Shown here: piece after piece, positions 47,483 to 57,162 of the stretch
Numbering within the stretch: position 1 is the first letter of the stretch
Layout: each line of letters begins with the position of its first letter
Origin: an uncultured Sphingomonadaceae bacterium
GTDB taxonomy: Bacteria; Pseudomonadota; Alphaproteobacteria; Sphingomonadales; Sphingomonadaceae
Assembly: GCA_913060895.1 (NCBI GenBank)
Contig: CAJXSN010000003.1
Span: forward strand, 1 to 64,000
Direction: 5' to 3'
Length of the DNA stretch: 64,000 bases
Translations under genes and position numbers: made by a program
Notes under the pieces: generated by a model
The model's input: the letters and a program-made list of their open reading frames with translations, nothing else
Told to the model about the DNA's origin: nothing
The model's database searches: none

Positions 47483-49272
47483 TAGTGGTTCGTGTCCAGC
47501 GCGGCAAAGCCTTGCCCGGTGCCGGGGAAGGCGGGCCATAGCCCCTGCGCGAGTGCAGTGCGGGTGGGCGACCGGGTGGCCGCCTGCCGTTCATACATCC
47601 AGTAATTGCGCATTACGATCGCAACATAGCCGCGCGTTTCCCAATACGGGATCGATTCCATATAAAGCAGTGGATCATCCTGATCGTGCACTTCGGTGTT
47701 CCAGCGCCCGACGGGCCGCAGGCCAGCATTGTATGCTGCCATAATCTTTGGCAGCTTGCCCTGCGTCGCCCCGCTATCACGCAGCATCTGGAGGTGCCGC
47801 TGACCGAAAGCGAGATTGACCTGCGGGTCGGACAGATCGCGGGCATTGCCGCGCACGCCCAGCGAACCGGCATGGTCTTTCGCAGCGGCGGGCATGATCT
47901 GCATCAGACCGCGCGCACCGGCAGGGCTGACGACTTTTGCGCGGAAGTTCGATTCTTGCAGCGTGTGGGCATAGGCGAGAGCAGGATCGACCTTCCACCC
48001 GTCGATTGGTTTCCAACGCGGTGTGGGGAAGCGCAGGGCTGGCTCACGCTGAGCGCCCGAGGGGGCATTATGCGCCATCCAAAGCTGGGTGGCAGGAAGG
48101 CCCAGTTCGCGGGCCAGACGCGACAGGGCAGCATATTGCGACGGATCGCCGATACGCGCCTGATGACGCAGCACTTCGTCGGCCAGATCGTCGCGGCCAA
48201 TCTCGGCCAGCGCCACGGTGGTGCGGACATTGGCCACGCCCCGCAGGTTTTGCCAGTCGGTTGCATCCAGATCGGGGGTTGAGCCGCCTTCGGGAAGCGC
48301 CTGACCAAGCGCCTCACGCGCCAGCATACCGTACAGCGTTTCATCCATGAGTGCTGCACCGCGCAACTGTTCCGCCGCGGCTTCTGGCTGGCGGCAGCGG
48401 ATCAGGGCCCGGTTGGCCCAGTAATGAGCAGCTGCAGCCAGCTCGACATTGACAGCACCGGCGGCTGCACTGCGGAAAGCGTTGGCTGCGGTGTGGCAAT
48501 CGCCAAGCCGCCATGCGGCCAAACCGTTGACCCAGTCACCTTCGGCAACCCATGCTCCAGTGCCCTCGGCAACGGTCTGGGCCATCGCCATAGCGGCAGC
48601 GTCCTGGTTCTCTATATAGTAGCTCCACGCGACCTTCTGCCGCCATTCGGCACGGGCTGCGGTGGACAGCGAGGCATCGACCCCGTCGAGCAGCTGACGA
48701 GCACCATCGGGATCGTCGTTCTTGATACGCTCGTAAATGGCGTTGCTGACGCTGGAAGGCATCGTACCATCTGCAACAGAACGCGGGCGAAGGCGCTTGG
48801 AGGCGTATGGTTGGCGGACCAGGCTTTGTTCACGCGGCAAATATGGCGCGGACATCAATCCGCGTTTGAGGCCAAGGCTGCTGATATTTTCGGCCTGCGG
48901 CAGATTGCTGCCTTCGGCCAGCCACGACTGAATGGCGGGCAGTTCCACGCGCGGACTGTTGGCGTGAAGGTAATACTCAGCCTTCGCTACAACGTGCAGC
49001 GGGCCGTCGGCGCGCTGGGCCAGCATGTTTTCGACATCGCCCCAGCGTTCTGCATCGATGGCGCGGAACAGATCAGCGTAATACTGCTGGTCTGAACTGT
49101 TGAGCAATTGCGGGACATTGTTCGACACGCTTTTTGCACGAAAGTAATCGGCGCTGGTGTTGGCCGATGCGGGCAGGGCAGCGCCGGTAGCGCACAAAGC
49201 CGCTATCCCCAGAAAAATCGGGCGAAGGGAAGGCTTCGAGAATTTGCCTGACTTAACCATTTTTACGGTCAT
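47482..49272 (-). CDS. slt: Soluble lytic murein transglycosylase (Slt-like)
   Basis: The enzyme cleaves peptidoglycan glycan strands to give anhydro-muropeptides during wall growth and recycling. The 596-residue protein has a basic N-terminus and a signal peptide (cleavage near ALPASA), a superhelical repeat domain of paired helices (about 30-400) and a C-terminal SLT domain. The catalytic glutamate is Glu440 in LQESNFRAK. The SPAGARGLMQIMPAAAK, AAYNAGLRPVGRW and IPYWETRGYVAIV segments are diagnostic. The ATG at 49272 shares a base with the TAA of the upstream gene (TAATG). Confidence 0.93.
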   Translation of the reverse strand: MTVKMVKSGKFSKPSLRPIFLGIAALCATGAALPASANTSADYFRAKSVSNNVPQLLNSSDQQYYADLFRAIDAERWGDVENMLAQRADGPLHVVAKAEYYLHANSPRVELPAIQSWLAEGSNLPQAENISSLGLKRGLMSAPYLPREQSLVRQPYASKRLRPRSVADGTMPSSVSNAIYERIKNDDPDGARQLLDGVDASLSTAARAEWRQKVAWSYYIENQDAAAMAMAQTVAEGTGAWVAEGDWVNGLAAWRLGDCHTAANAFRSAAAGAVNVELAAAAHYWANRALIRCRQPEAAAEQLRGAALMDETLYGMLAREALGQALPEGGSTPDLDATDWQNLRGVANVRTTVALAEIGRDDLADEVLRHQARIGDPSQYAALSRLARELGLPATQLWMAHNAPSGAQREPALRFPTPRWKPIDGWKVDPALAYAHTLQESNFRAKVVSPAGARGLMQIMPAAAKDHAGSLGVRGNARDLSDPQVNLAFGQRHLQMLRDSGATQGKLPKIMAAYNAGLRPVGRWNTEVHDQDDPLLYMESIPYWETRGYVAIVMRNYWMYERQAATRSPTRTALAQGLWPAFPGTGQGFAALDTNH

Positions 49273-50069
49273 TATTGATCTGTCCATTCGAGCCATTGTT
49301 GCCAAAACCGTTTGCGTTGACCGGCGCTGCGTAGAAGCGATCCGAGATCAGGTGCGGCTAATACAGGGATGCTGCGACCATCATGGTTAATTTCACGTAA
49401 ATTCGCAGTGTCTTGCGCCGGTTCGTGCGCAATCAGCGGCAGGACGCGTCGGCCAAAGACTATAATGCGGTGCGGAGCCGCCAGTAGGAGATGATGGCGG
49501 ACCAGTTTGCCATATCCGTTCGCTGCCAGATCATCCCAGTCCGGCTGTAGGGAGTGCGTGGGCAGAGCCGATGCGAGGTAAGTATCTTCTTCGCCAAGAC
49601 CCATTGCCCGCGTGATTGCGCTCAAGAAAGCGCCGCGCGGGCCTTCCAGCAGGCGCTCGATGTCTTCCGCTTCAGGCTGGGCCACAAGAAAGAGCGTGTT
49701 CGCATTGGCTGCCCCGCGTGGTGCAACACGCTGCGGTGCGGACCCGGCATCACCATTTTTTTCGCCTGCCCACCATGTCTGGAACAGGGTCAGCTCCTGC
49801 GGCCAATTTTCAGGCGAACCGGCCATCGGCTGCGCCTTGGTAACGGTAATCCGATCGCCGCCCACAGGTTTGACAGGTGGTGGCATTTTTTTGCGCACCA
49901 CCCTCTGTTCCGTAACGTCGGGCGCGGGCTTAGCCGTCTCGGTATCAAGCCAAACATTCGCCTTGTCCGCCGTATCGACCGACAATCCGGCCAGTCGCCA
50001 CCAATCAAGTGCAGCCTCTATCTGGCGTTTCGCATCATGGGCGCTGGGAAGGGTTTCGCTGGGGGGCAT
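49272..50069 (-). CDS. Uracil-DNA-glycosylase-fold protein without cluster cysteines
   Basis: A 265-residue protein whose C-terminal half (about 120-265) resembles the family 4/5 uracil-DNA glycosylase superfamily: LFLVAQPEAEDIERLLEGPRGAFLSAITRAMGL, then YLASALPTHSLQPDW and RIIVFGRRVLPLI. Classical members carry four iron-sulfur cysteines; this chain contains none. The catalytic GEAPG-type motif is replaced by AQPEAED. The N-terminal half is a charged, proline-rich extension with no recognised domain. It may still bind DNA but glycosylase activity is doubtful. Its TAA overlaps the next ATG (slt), so it is the first gene of the UDG-like/slt/moaB unit. Confidence 0.8.
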   Translation of the reverse strand: MPPSETLPSAHDAKRQIEAALDWWRLAGLSVDTADKANVWLDTETAKPAPDVTEQRVVRKKMPPPVKPVGGDRITVTKAQPMAGSPENWPQELTLFQTWWAGEKNGDAGSAPQRVAPRGAANANTLFLVAQPEAEDIERLLEGPRGAFLSAITRAMGLGEEDTYLASALPTHSLQPDWDDLAANGYGKLVRHHLLLAAPHRIIVFGRRVLPLIAHEPAQDTANLREINHDGRSIPVLAAPDLGSLLRSAGQRKRFWQQWLEWTDQ

Positions 50070-50194
50070 GGCCGTAGGCAGGTCTTGACCTCAAGCAGTC
50101 CGGCAATCAAGGGTTTCTGCCAGAAAGCGTGAGGTTTTATACTCCGTATGACGCGCCATTATTGAGGCGCTGACAGACAGGAAAGAATATAGTC

Positions 50195-51841
50195 ATGAGC
50201 GAACGGGAATCCATGCCATGTGACGTCGTCATCGTAGGCGGCGGTGTAGCGGGTCTTGCAGCGGCTATCCGGCTAAAGCAGATCAACGAGGAACTTGAGG
50301 TCGTCCTGCTGGAGAAGGGCTCTGAAATCGGGGCGCATATCCTTTCGGGTGCTGTGGTCGATCCCAAGGCTCTGGATGAGCTGCTGCCTGAATGGCGCGA
50401 TATGGATTGCCCAATGGCAGAAACGCCTGTCACTGATAACCAGCACTGGCTGCTGGGCAAAACCGGCAAGTGGGAAATGCCGCATCTGATGATGCCGCCG
50501 TTCATGTCCAACGATGGCAACTATACAGGATCGCTCGGTAATCTTTCGCGCTGGATGGCGGAACAGGCCGAGGGGATGGGCGTGATGGTATTCCCCGGCT
50601 TCCCGGCCAGCGAAGTGATGTACAACGATGCGGGTGCTGTCTCCGGCGTAATTACCCAGGATATGGGCATTGCCGAAGATGGATCGCACAAGGGCGATTA
50701 TCAGCCGGGTATGGAAATCCACGCCAAATACACGTTGTTTGCAGAAGGGGTGCGCGGCAACCTGACGAAGAAGTTGAAGGCGCGCTACGACCTAGAGGCA
50801 GATTGCCAGCCGCAGGTTTACGGCCTTGGGATCAAGGAATTGTGGGATGTCGACCCGGCGAAATATGTTCCGGGCCGCGTTATTCATACACAGGGTTGGC
50901 CGCTAACTGAAAGCGACAGTTGGGGCGGCGGGTTCATCTACCACCAGTCCAATGGGCAGGTCGCCGTCGGTTTTGTTACGGCACTGGATTATCACAACCC
51001 TTATGTCTCACCGTTTCAGGAATTTCAGCGCTGGAAGACACACCCCAAAGTTCGTGAAATCCTGGAAGGCGGCAAACGTGTTGCCTACGGTGCGCGGGCC
51101 ATCAACGAAGGCGGCTGGCAGTCTGTGCCAAAGCTGGCTTTCCCGGGCGGGGCGCTGATTGGCTGCGCGGCAGGCTTCGTCAATGTGCCGCGGATCAAGG
51201 GCAGCCATACGGCGATGAAGAGCGGCATGCTGGCTGCCGAAAGCATTGCAGAGGCGGTGGCGGCTGGTCACGAGCATACCGAACTGATGGATTACGATAC
51301 AGCGGTGCGCGAAAGCTGGATCGCCAAAGAACTGAAGCTGGTGCAAAACGCCCAGCCTGCCGTCAGCAAGTTCGGCGGCGATGTCGGCACGATCGTTGCC
51401 GGGGTCGATATGTGGATGCGCACCCTGAAAATCGGTCTGCCGATCGCGATGAAGCACAAGCCGGATTACGAGCACTTGCACCGTGCCGACTTGTACCAGC
51501 CTATCCAATACCCCAAGCCCGATGGCGAATTGACGTTCGACCGCCTGACTTCGGTTTCGTTCAGCTATACCAACCATGCAGAGGACCAGCCGGTTCACCT
51601 GAAGGTATGCGACCGCGAATTGCAGCGTGAAAGTGAGCTGGGTGTCTATGGTGGACCATCTACCCGCTATTGCCCCGCGGGCGTTTACGAGTGGCTGATC
51701 GAGGAGGGCAAAGAGCCTAAATTCCAGATCAACGCCCAGAACTGCGTCCACTGCAAGACCTGCGATATCAAGGACCCGAACCAGAATATCGAATGGGTTA
51801 CTCCGGAAGGTGGCGGCGGGCCGAATTACCCGAATATGTGA
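50195..51841 (+). CDS. Electron transfer flavoprotein-ubiquinone oxidoreductase
   Basis: ETF-QO carries electrons from ETF (reduced in beta-oxidation and amino acid breakdown) to ubiquinone at the inner membrane. The 548-residue protein has the FAD motif VVIVGGGVAGLAAAIRL near the N-terminus. GSHTAMKSGMLAAESIAEAV follows, then the 4Fe-4S cluster cysteines: Cys493 in YCPAGVYEW and Cys517, Cys520, Cys523 in NCVHCKTCDIKDP. Length fits the family. AGGAAAG lies before the ATG. A TATACT at 50138-50143 is a possible minus-10 element, with only a weak minus-35. ETF subunit genes are not in the window. Confidence 0.96.
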   Translation: MSERESMPCDVVIVGGGVAGLAAAIRLKQINEELEVVLLEKGSEIGAHILSGAVVDPKALDELLPEWRDMDCPMAETPVTDNQHWLLGKTGKWEMPHLMMPPFMSNDGNYTGSLGNLSRWMAEQAEGMGVMVFPGFPASEVMYNDAGAVSGVITQDMGIAEDGSHKGDYQPGMEIHAKYTLFAEGVRGNLTKKLKARYDLEADCQPQVYGLGIKELWDVDPAKYVPGRVIHTQGWPLTESDSWGGGFIYHQSNGQVAVGFVTALDYHNPYVSPFQEFQRWKTHPKVREILEGGKRVAYGARAINEGGWQSVPKLAFPGGALIGCAAGFVNVPRIKGSHTAMKSGMLAAESIAEAVAAGHEHTELMDYDTAVRESWIAKELKLVQNAQPAVSKFGGDVGTIVAGVDMWMRTLKIGLPIAMKHKPDYEHLHRADLYQPIQYPKPDGELTFDRLTSVSFSYTNHAEDQPVHLKVCDRELQRESELGVYGGPSTRYCPAGVYEWLIEEGKEPKFQINAQNCVHCKTCDIKDPNQNIEWVTPEGGGGPNYPNM

Positions 51842-51942
51842 CGATTTCAGGTTCGCCACTGCGAGAAGCGTGGCGACGATGAATTCCAGAACAGGCGTGA
51901 TACTCTGGATCGCGCCGCTGTGCTTGTGATGACGAGAATTTT

Positions 51943-52761
51943 TTGGCTATTACTCAAACCGCTTACGCCAAGATCAATCTGGCGCTGCATTTGCAGCGGC
52001 GGCGAGATGATGGGTATCAAGAGCTGGAAACCCTGTTCGCCTTTGTCGATACCGGCGACACCTTGACGGCTGACAGATCGGAGCATGACAGCGTCGAAAC
52101 CTTCGGTGAGTTTGCCGGCGGAATCGATAGCCCGTTCGACAATCTCGTTGCGAAGGCGCTGAACGTGTTGCCGCGGCCGGATGGCTTGTCGGTCTCACTG
52201 GAGAAGAACCTGCCGGTCGCCGCCGGACTGGGTGGTGGTAGCGCAGATGCCGGTGCGGTGTTTCGTATGGTACGCGAACGCTACGGCTTGCCGGATGACT
52301 GGCAAGAGCGCGCCGCCGGTCTGGGCGCCGATGTTCCTGCCTGCGTCGATAGCGTAACCTGCATAGGACGCGGTACCGGCACGGAATTAACGCCGCTGAA
52401 TAATGATCTGGCAGGCGCGCCGGTCCTTTTGGTGAACCCTCGCGTGCAGATATTCACGAAGCAGGTGTTTATCGAATGGAGAGGCATAGGGCGGGGCCGC
52501 CTGCAAGGGGGAACTGCGCGAGAAATCATGATGGCGAATGGCAATGACCTGCAAACGATCGTCACTGACGATCTGCAGATTATCGAAGTCGTTCTGGCGT
52601 TGAACTCTCTATCCGACACCGATCCGGTAATTCACCGCATGTCCGGTTCCGGAGCGACGTGTTTCGCTCTATATACCGATAACGCCGCGCGCGACGTTGC
52701 GCTTCAGGAAATCAATACGCGCCACCCCGACTGGTGGACGATGGCAGGAAATCTAAGATGA
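51943..52761 (+). CDS. ispE: 4-diphosphocytidyl-2-C-methyl-D-erythritol kinase IspE
   Basis: IspE phosphorylates CDP-methylerythritol in the MEP pathway to isoprenoids. The 272-residue GHMP kinase begins AYAKINLALHL with the catalytic-region Lys10. It has the ATP-binding motif PVAAGLGGGSADAG at residues 91-104 and the C-terminal MSGSGATCFALY glycine-rich motif. It starts at TTG 51943; no ATG fits before the conserved segment, and ACGAGAA lies upstream. The stop overlaps the next ATG by four bases (ATGA). Confidence 0.95.
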   Translation: MAITQTAYAKINLALHLQRRRDDGYQELETLFAFVDTGDTLTADRSEHDSVETFGEFAGGIDSPFDNLVAKALNVLPRPDGLSVSLEKNLPVAAGLGGGSADAGAVFRMVRERYGLPDDWQERAAGLGADVPACVDSVTCIGRGTGTELTPLNNDLAGAPVLLVNPRVQIFTKQVFIEWRGIGRGRLQGGTAREIMMANGNDLQTIVTDDLQIIEVVLALNSLSDTDPVIHRMSGSGATCFALYTDNAARDVALQEINTRHPDWWTMAGNLR

Positions 52762-53486
52762 TCGACGGACTACCGTATCGCCAGGTTGGCGAGCCTGTTC
52801 CCGGGCGTATTGTATGCGTTGCTGACCATGCCTCCAACCATGTGCCTGAAGACGTGCCGCTGGGTGTGCCTGCGCATTTGCTGGACACCCATATCGCCGT
52901 CGATCTGGGGGTGGAAGGCGTGGCCGACCGGCTGGCCCGCCGCCATGCCATTCCCGCACATATCGCCTGTGTCAGTCGCCTCGTTTGCGATCTGCACCGG
53001 CATGAAAACGATGATGCTGTCGTCCCGTTCAGTAGCGATGGCCACACTATCCCTGGTAATATCGGCGCAGATCTCGAGAAGCGTCTGGAGCGGTTTCATC
53101 GCCCTTATCACACCGCTCTTGGCGAATGGCTGGAAGCGGCCCGGCCGGAACTGATACTTGCCCTGCATAGCTTTACCCCGAAGCTGGAAACGAACGACGA
53201 GGAACGCCCGTGGGAGGTGGCACTGCTGTATAATCAGGATGACCGCGCGGCACGGCAGGCGATCCGTCTGTTCAGTGAAGAGGGGCTGACGGTGGGCGAT
53301 AACCAGCCTTATTCGGGCAAGCAGCTCAATGCGACGATGGATCGTCATGCAGAAGCGCATGGCCGCCCTTATCTGACCATCGAAATCCGGCAGGACCTAC
53401 TGAGGAATGAAGCCGGTCAGGCACGCTGGGCTGCACTGATTGGTGATATCGCCAACCGCACGGCGCTGGCGCTTAAAGGCGCCTAG
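52758..53486 (+). CDS. N-formylglutamate amidohydrolase family protein
   Basis: The 242-residue protein belongs to the N-formylglutamate amidohydrolase family, which removes formate or acyl groups from N-acyl amino acids with a metal ion. Recognisable segments are CVADHASNHVP (with the metal-type His), DTHIAVDLGVEGVADRLA, VSRLVCDLHRHEND and PYHTALGEWLEAA, then LALHSFTPKL and YLTIEIRQDLL near the end. No histidine-degradation genes are nearby, so an actual role in that pathway is unproven. The start at 52758 overlaps the ispE stop (ATGA). Confidence 0.92.
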   Translation: MIDGLPYRQVGEPVPGRIVCVADHASNHVPEDVPLGVPAHLLDTHIAVDLGVEGVADRLARRHAIPAHIACVSRLVCDLHRHENDDAVVPFSSDGHTIPGNIGADLEKRLERFHRPYHTALGEWLEAARPELILALHSFTPKLETNDEERPWEVALLYNQDDRAARQAIRLFSEEGLTVGDNQPYSGKQLNATMDRHAEAHGRPYLTIEIRQDLLRNEAGQARWAALIGDIANRTALALKGA

Positions 53487-53538
53487 AAAATCAGGTTCGG
53501 GCAAGGCCAAGCTTTCCTGCGCTTGACCAGCCTTGTAT

Positions 53539-53568
53539 CCCGCGCAAGTAACAGCGTGAGAGCGCGGG
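53539..53568 (+). other. GC-rich hairpin in the ilvD leader
   Basis: CCCGCGC (53539-53545) and GCGCGGG (53562-53568) form a seven-base stem with a 16-base loop, about 38 bases before the ilvD start. It has no T tract and no branched-chain leader peptide is evident. It may terminate the preceding transcript or shape the ilvD leader. Confidence 0.35.
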
Positions 53569-53605
53569 TTGCTTACTGACCGGCGGCGTAAGGGAATAGC
53601 ACTGC

Positions 53606-55327
53606 ATGACCGAAAAATTCGACAAATCGAAACTGCCCAGCCGCCATGTCTCGGTCGGACCGGAACGTTCGCCGCACCGGTCCTATTATTATGCGATGGG
53701 ATTGAGTGAGGAAGAGATTGCGCGCCCCTTCGTAGCACTGGCCAGCGCGGGCAATGATAGTGCGCCTTGCAACACGACGCTGGATGCGCAGGCTGATATA
53801 TGCCGCACCGGAGTGGAGCAGGGTGGCGGTATGCCCCGCCGCTTTAACACGATCACTGTGACAGACGGTATCGCGATGGGCCATCAGGGCATGAAAAGCT
53901 CGCTCGTCAGCCGCGAAGTAATTGCTGACTCGGTGGAGCTTTCGGTGCGTGGCCACTGCTATGATGCGCTGGTCACTTTTGCCGGATGCGACAAAAGCCT
54001 GCCCGGAATGATGATGGCGATGTTGCGTCTGAATGTGCCCAGCATATTTGTTTATGGCGGGTCGATCCTGCCCGGCACCTATCGCGGCGAAGACGTCACG
54101 GTGGTCGATGTATTTGAAGCCGTAGGCCAGCACGCGGCAGGCAATTGCCCGCTCAAAGACCTGACCGCGCTGGAGAAAGTCGCATGCCCGGGGCACGGCG
54201 CCTGCGGTGGCCAGTTTACCGCAAACACTATGGCCTGTGTGGGCGAGGCGATCGGGCTGTCGCTGCCCAACAGTAATATGGCACCTGCACCGAACCGTTC
54301 GCGCGAGGAAGTCGCGGTGGCAGCGGGCAGGCAGGTAATGACACTGCTGGAACAGAACCTGCGCCCGCGCGACATTTGCACGCGCGCCGCCTTTGAAAAT
54401 GCGGCCCGCGTCGTTGCTGCAACCGGTGGTTCCACCAATGCGGCCCTGCATCTACCCGCGATGGCCAGCGAAGCAGGTATCGATTTCGATCTGTTCGATG
54501 TCGCCGAAATCTTCAAATCGACGCCTTACATTGCCGATCTGAAACCCGGCGGGAAATATGTTGCGAAGGACATGCACGAGGCAGGCGGTGTCTATATGGG
54601 GATGAAAACCCTGCTGGATGGCGGCTTTATCGATCCTGAGCCAATGACGGTAACCGGCAAAACACTAGGCGAGAATATCGACGAGATCACGTGGAACCCC
54701 GATCAGAAGGTGTTCTATGATGTGAAGAACCCTATCACACCAACTGGCGGCGTGGTCGGCCTGAAGGGCTCGCTCGCTCCGGAAGGCGCGATTGTGAAAG
54801 TTGCCGGGATGGAGCGGCTGGAGTTTACCGGCCCTGCGCAGGTATTCGAATGCGAAGAAGATGCCTTTGCCGCAGTGGAAGCGCGCACCATTCGAGAAGG
54901 CAGCGTCATCGTAATCCGCAATGAGGGCCCCAAGGGCGGGCCGGGAATGCGCGAAATGCTTTCCACCACAGCCGCGCTGTACGGACAAGGCATGGGCGAG
55001 AAAGTCGCGCTTATTACAGATGGACGGTTCTCCGGCGCGACGCGTGGTTTTTGCATCGGTCATGTTGGCCCCGAAGCTGCGGAGGGAGGCCCCATTGCTC
55101 TTGTCCGCGATGGCGACAGTATCTCTATCGACGCGGAAGCAGGCACGATCGACCTGTTGGTGGACGAGGGCGAGCTGGCTGAACGGCGCATGGCATGGAA
55201 ACCATATGGCAATGACTATGGTTCAGGGGCTTTGTGGCGGTTTGCACAAAATGTCGGCCCTGCATTCCGCGGGGCAACGACGCATCCCGGGGCGGCTGCG
55301 GAAAGCCATGTTTATGCGGATATCTGA
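53606..55327 (+). CDS. ilvD: Dihydroxy-acid dehydratase IlvD
   Basis: IlvD dehydrates dihydroxy acids to the oxo acids that give valine, isoleucine and leucine. The 573-residue protein has the three cluster-binding cysteines of the family: Cys55 in [10 protein letters not shown], Cys128 in GCDKSLPG and Cys200 in [15 protein letters not shown]. Further signatures are [13 protein letters not shown] and the C-terminal [25 protein letters not shown]. Three cysteines fit the 2Fe-2S or 4Fe-4S IlvD type. No other ilv gene is adjacent. The last 14 bases overlap a lipoprotein gene in another frame. Confidence 0.97.
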   Translation: MTEKFDKSKLPSRHVSVGPERSPHRSYYYAMGLSEEEIARPFVALASAGNDSAPCNTTLDAQADICRTGVEQGGGMPRRFNTITVTDGIAMGHQGMKSSLVSREVIADSVELSVRGHCYDALVTFAGCDKSLPGMMMAMLRLNVPSIFVYGGSILPGTYRGEDVTVVDVFEAVGQHAAGNCPLKDLTALEKVACPGHGACGGQFTANTMACVGEAIGLSLPNSNMAPAPNRSREEVAVAAGRQVMTLLEQNLRPRDICTRAAFENAARVVAATGGSTNAALHLPAMASEAGIDFDLFDVAEIFKSTPYIADLKPGGKYVAKDMHEAGGVYMGMKTLLDGGFIDPEPMTVTGKTLGENIDEITWNPDQKVFYDVKNPITPTGGVVGLKGSLAPEGAIVKVAGMERLEFTGPAQVFECEEDAFAAVEARTIREGSVIVIRNEGPKGGPGMREMLSTTAALYGQGMGEKVALITDGRFSGATRGFCIGHVGPEAAEGGPIALVRDGDSISIDAEAGTIDLLVDEGELAERRMAWKPYGNDYGSGALWRFAQNVGPAFRGATTHPGAAAESHVYADI

Positions 55328-55757
55328 CCTCATTCTTCTGGTATCGGCCATCTCGCTGGCCGCGTGCAGCGAGGCAGAGCAAGTAAGCCCCGATCCGGTG
55401 GAAGAACCGGGCGCAGAAGTGGTCGAATGCGCGATCGGTGCTGGCAGCAGCTATGCCGCAGAGTGCTCGGTCGAACGGTTCCGGATAGACGGCGATGACG
55501 TGCTGATCGTCAACCATCCCGGCGGCGGTTTCCGGCGCTTTACACTGGAAAGCGACGGCAGTGGCTTGATGTCTTACGATGGCGCTGACGAAACCACGCG
55601 CTCTCTTGTTGGCGATGTTCTGGAATTAGCCGTCGGGACAGATCGCTATCGTTTTCCCGCTCGCCGGGTTGGCAGCACGCCCGCTAGCGAAGGCGGCAAG
55701 GATAAGCCGGATGCCGATGCACCGGATACCAACATTGCGGACAATGCCGGTTCGTGA
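55314..55757 (+). CDS. Predicted lipoprotein overlapping ilvD and nnrD
   Basis: A 147-residue predicted lipoprotein I do not recognise. ATG 55314 has GGAAAG eight bases upstream and gives a signal peptide ending in LAAC (Cys18). The mature part is acidic, with two cysteines (VECAIG and AECSVERF) and a strand-rich segment [27 protein letters not shown] that suggests a compact beta domain. The tail is rich in Asp, Lys and Ala. The gene overlaps the end of ilvD and the beginning of nnrD by 14 bases each, so the three are probably one transcript. Function unknown. Confidence 0.8.
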   Translation: MRISDLILLVSAISLAACSEAEQVSPDPVEEPGAEVVECAIGAGSSYAAECSVERFRIDGDDVLIVNHPGGGFRRFTLESDGSGLMSYDGADETTRSLVGDVLELAVGTDRYRFPARRVGSTPASEGGKDKPDADAPDTNIADNAGS

Positions 55758-57162
55758 TCCAGTCCTGAGCGTTGCTGCGACACAGGCGGCGGAGCAGGCG
55801 GTGTTCGATACAGGAACGCCCCCGTACAGCCTGATGCAGCGCGCCGGGGATGCTGCTGCGCGATGGATTTGGCGCATTGCCGCCGGGCGCGGCGTCACCG
55901 TGCTGTGCGGCCCGGGCAACAATGGCGGCGACGGATACATCATTGCCGCACGGTTGCAGCAGTTGGGGTCCGACGTTGCTGTAATCGCGGCGATGAACCC
56001 TGCCACCGAAAGCGCAAAAAAAGCGCGAGCCGCTTACAGCGGAAAAGTTTGCTCTTCTGATGAACTGCGCAACGCCGGCGTTTTTGTCGATTGCCTGTTC
56101 GGCTCCGGGCAAAACCGGGCATTGTCAGACACTTTGCATGGGCTCGTTCAAACACTGCGTGCTCGTCACGACCATCATGTAGCGATTGATTTGCCCTCAG
56201 GGGTGCAAAGCGATAGCGGCGCGCTCCTAAATCGCGTCACGCCATATGATACCACTCTTGCGCTGGGCGCTTGGAAATGGGCACATTGGACCATGCCAGC
56301 CCGCGAAGCGATGGGACGGCAGGTACTGGTCGATATCGGCCTGGATGCTGGAGATGAAACCGGCGAACTAATCGGCAAGCCAGATCTCGGCAGTCCCGCC
56401 GCCGACGCGCACAAATATACGCGCGGCTTGGTAGCCGTAGTTGCAGGCGCAATGCCGGGCGCTGCTGCATTGTGTTCTCGCGCAGCGCAGCATGGCGGGG
56501 CAGGGTATGTGAAACTACTGTGCCAAGGGAGCGCGCCGCCTCTGCCCGACAGTGTCGTAATCGACGACCGACCACTGAGCGAAGCCTTAGCCGATAAGCG
56601 CATCGGCGCGATTGTCGTAGGGCCAGGGCTGGGCCGGGATGATACGGCTCGCGATTTAATGGCTCAAGTGCTGGAGACAGACGGCGATATTCCGACGGTT
56701 CTTGACGCCGACGCCCTGCATCTTCTTGGCCCTGACTTATGCGCTCAGAATAAGCGCCCACTAGTCCTCACTCCGCACAAGGGGGAGCTCAACGCTCTTG
56801 CTGCCTCTTTCGATTGCAGCGAGCTGCTCCAGCCAGATTGTCCAGCAAAACTGGCCAAGGCGATGGACATTGCGCAAGCGATCGGAGCGACGGTAGTGGC
56901 CAAGGGGCCTGACACATTCGTTTACAGCGAAGCAAATGGCGCGGCTGTAGCGTGCGGCGCATCACCATGGCTTTCCACTGCAGGAACCGGCGATGTTCTG
57001 GCGGGATTGATCGCCAGCCGCCTTGCGACCGGCCGCGATCTGCACACCGGCGCTTGCGACGCGGTATGGCTGCATGGCGAGGCCGCACGTCTGGCCGGCC
57101 CGGCTTTTTCCGCAGACGGGCTGGTAGCGCGCCTGCAGGACGCCTACGCGGCGTGCCTGTGA
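55744..57162 (+). CDS. nnrD: Bifunctional NAD(P)H-hydrate epimerase/dehydratase
   Basis: The enzyme repairs damaged, hydrated NAD(P)H. The N-terminal YjeF domain epimerises and the C-terminal ADP-dependent domain dehydrates. The 472-residue protein starts at ATG 55744. It has GPGNNGGDGYIIA at 56-68 and DLPSGVQSDSG in the epimerase half. In the kinase-like half it has IVVGPGLGRDD, LDADALHLL, LTPHKGELNAL and the catalytic STAGTGDVLAGLIASRL. It is a little shorter than most (about 490). The start lies within the preceding lipoprotein gene; an ATG at 55711 is an alternative. The stop overlaps the next gene (GTGA). Confidence 0.93.
   Translation: MPVRDPVLSVAATQAAEQAVFDTGTPPYSLMQRAGDAAARWIWRIAAGRGVTVLCGPGNNGGDGYIIAARLQQLGSDVAVIAAMNPATESAKKARAAYSGKVCSSDELRNAGVFVDCLFGSGQNRALSDTLHGLVQTLRARHDHHVAIDLPSGVQSDSGALLNRVTPYDTTLALGAWKWAHWTMPAREAMGRQVLVDIGLDAGDETGELIGKPDLGSPAADAHKYTRGLVAVVAGAMPGAAALCSRAAQHGGAGYVKLLCQGSAPPLPDSVVIDDRPLSEALADKRIGAIVVGPGLGRDDTARDLMAQVLETDGDIPTVLDADALHLLGPDLCAQNKRPLVLTPHKGELNALAASFDCSELLQPDCPAKLAKAMDIAQAIGATVVAKGPDTFVYSEANGAAVACGASPWLSTAGTGDVLAGLIASRLATGRDLHTGACDAVWLHGEAARLAGPAFSADGLVARLQDAYAACL

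Noticed and set aside
54921-55313. Upstream extension of the frame holding the 55314 lipoprotein
   Set aside because: The extension lies inside ilvD in another frame and reads as arginine-rich shadow; the signal peptide starts at 55314.
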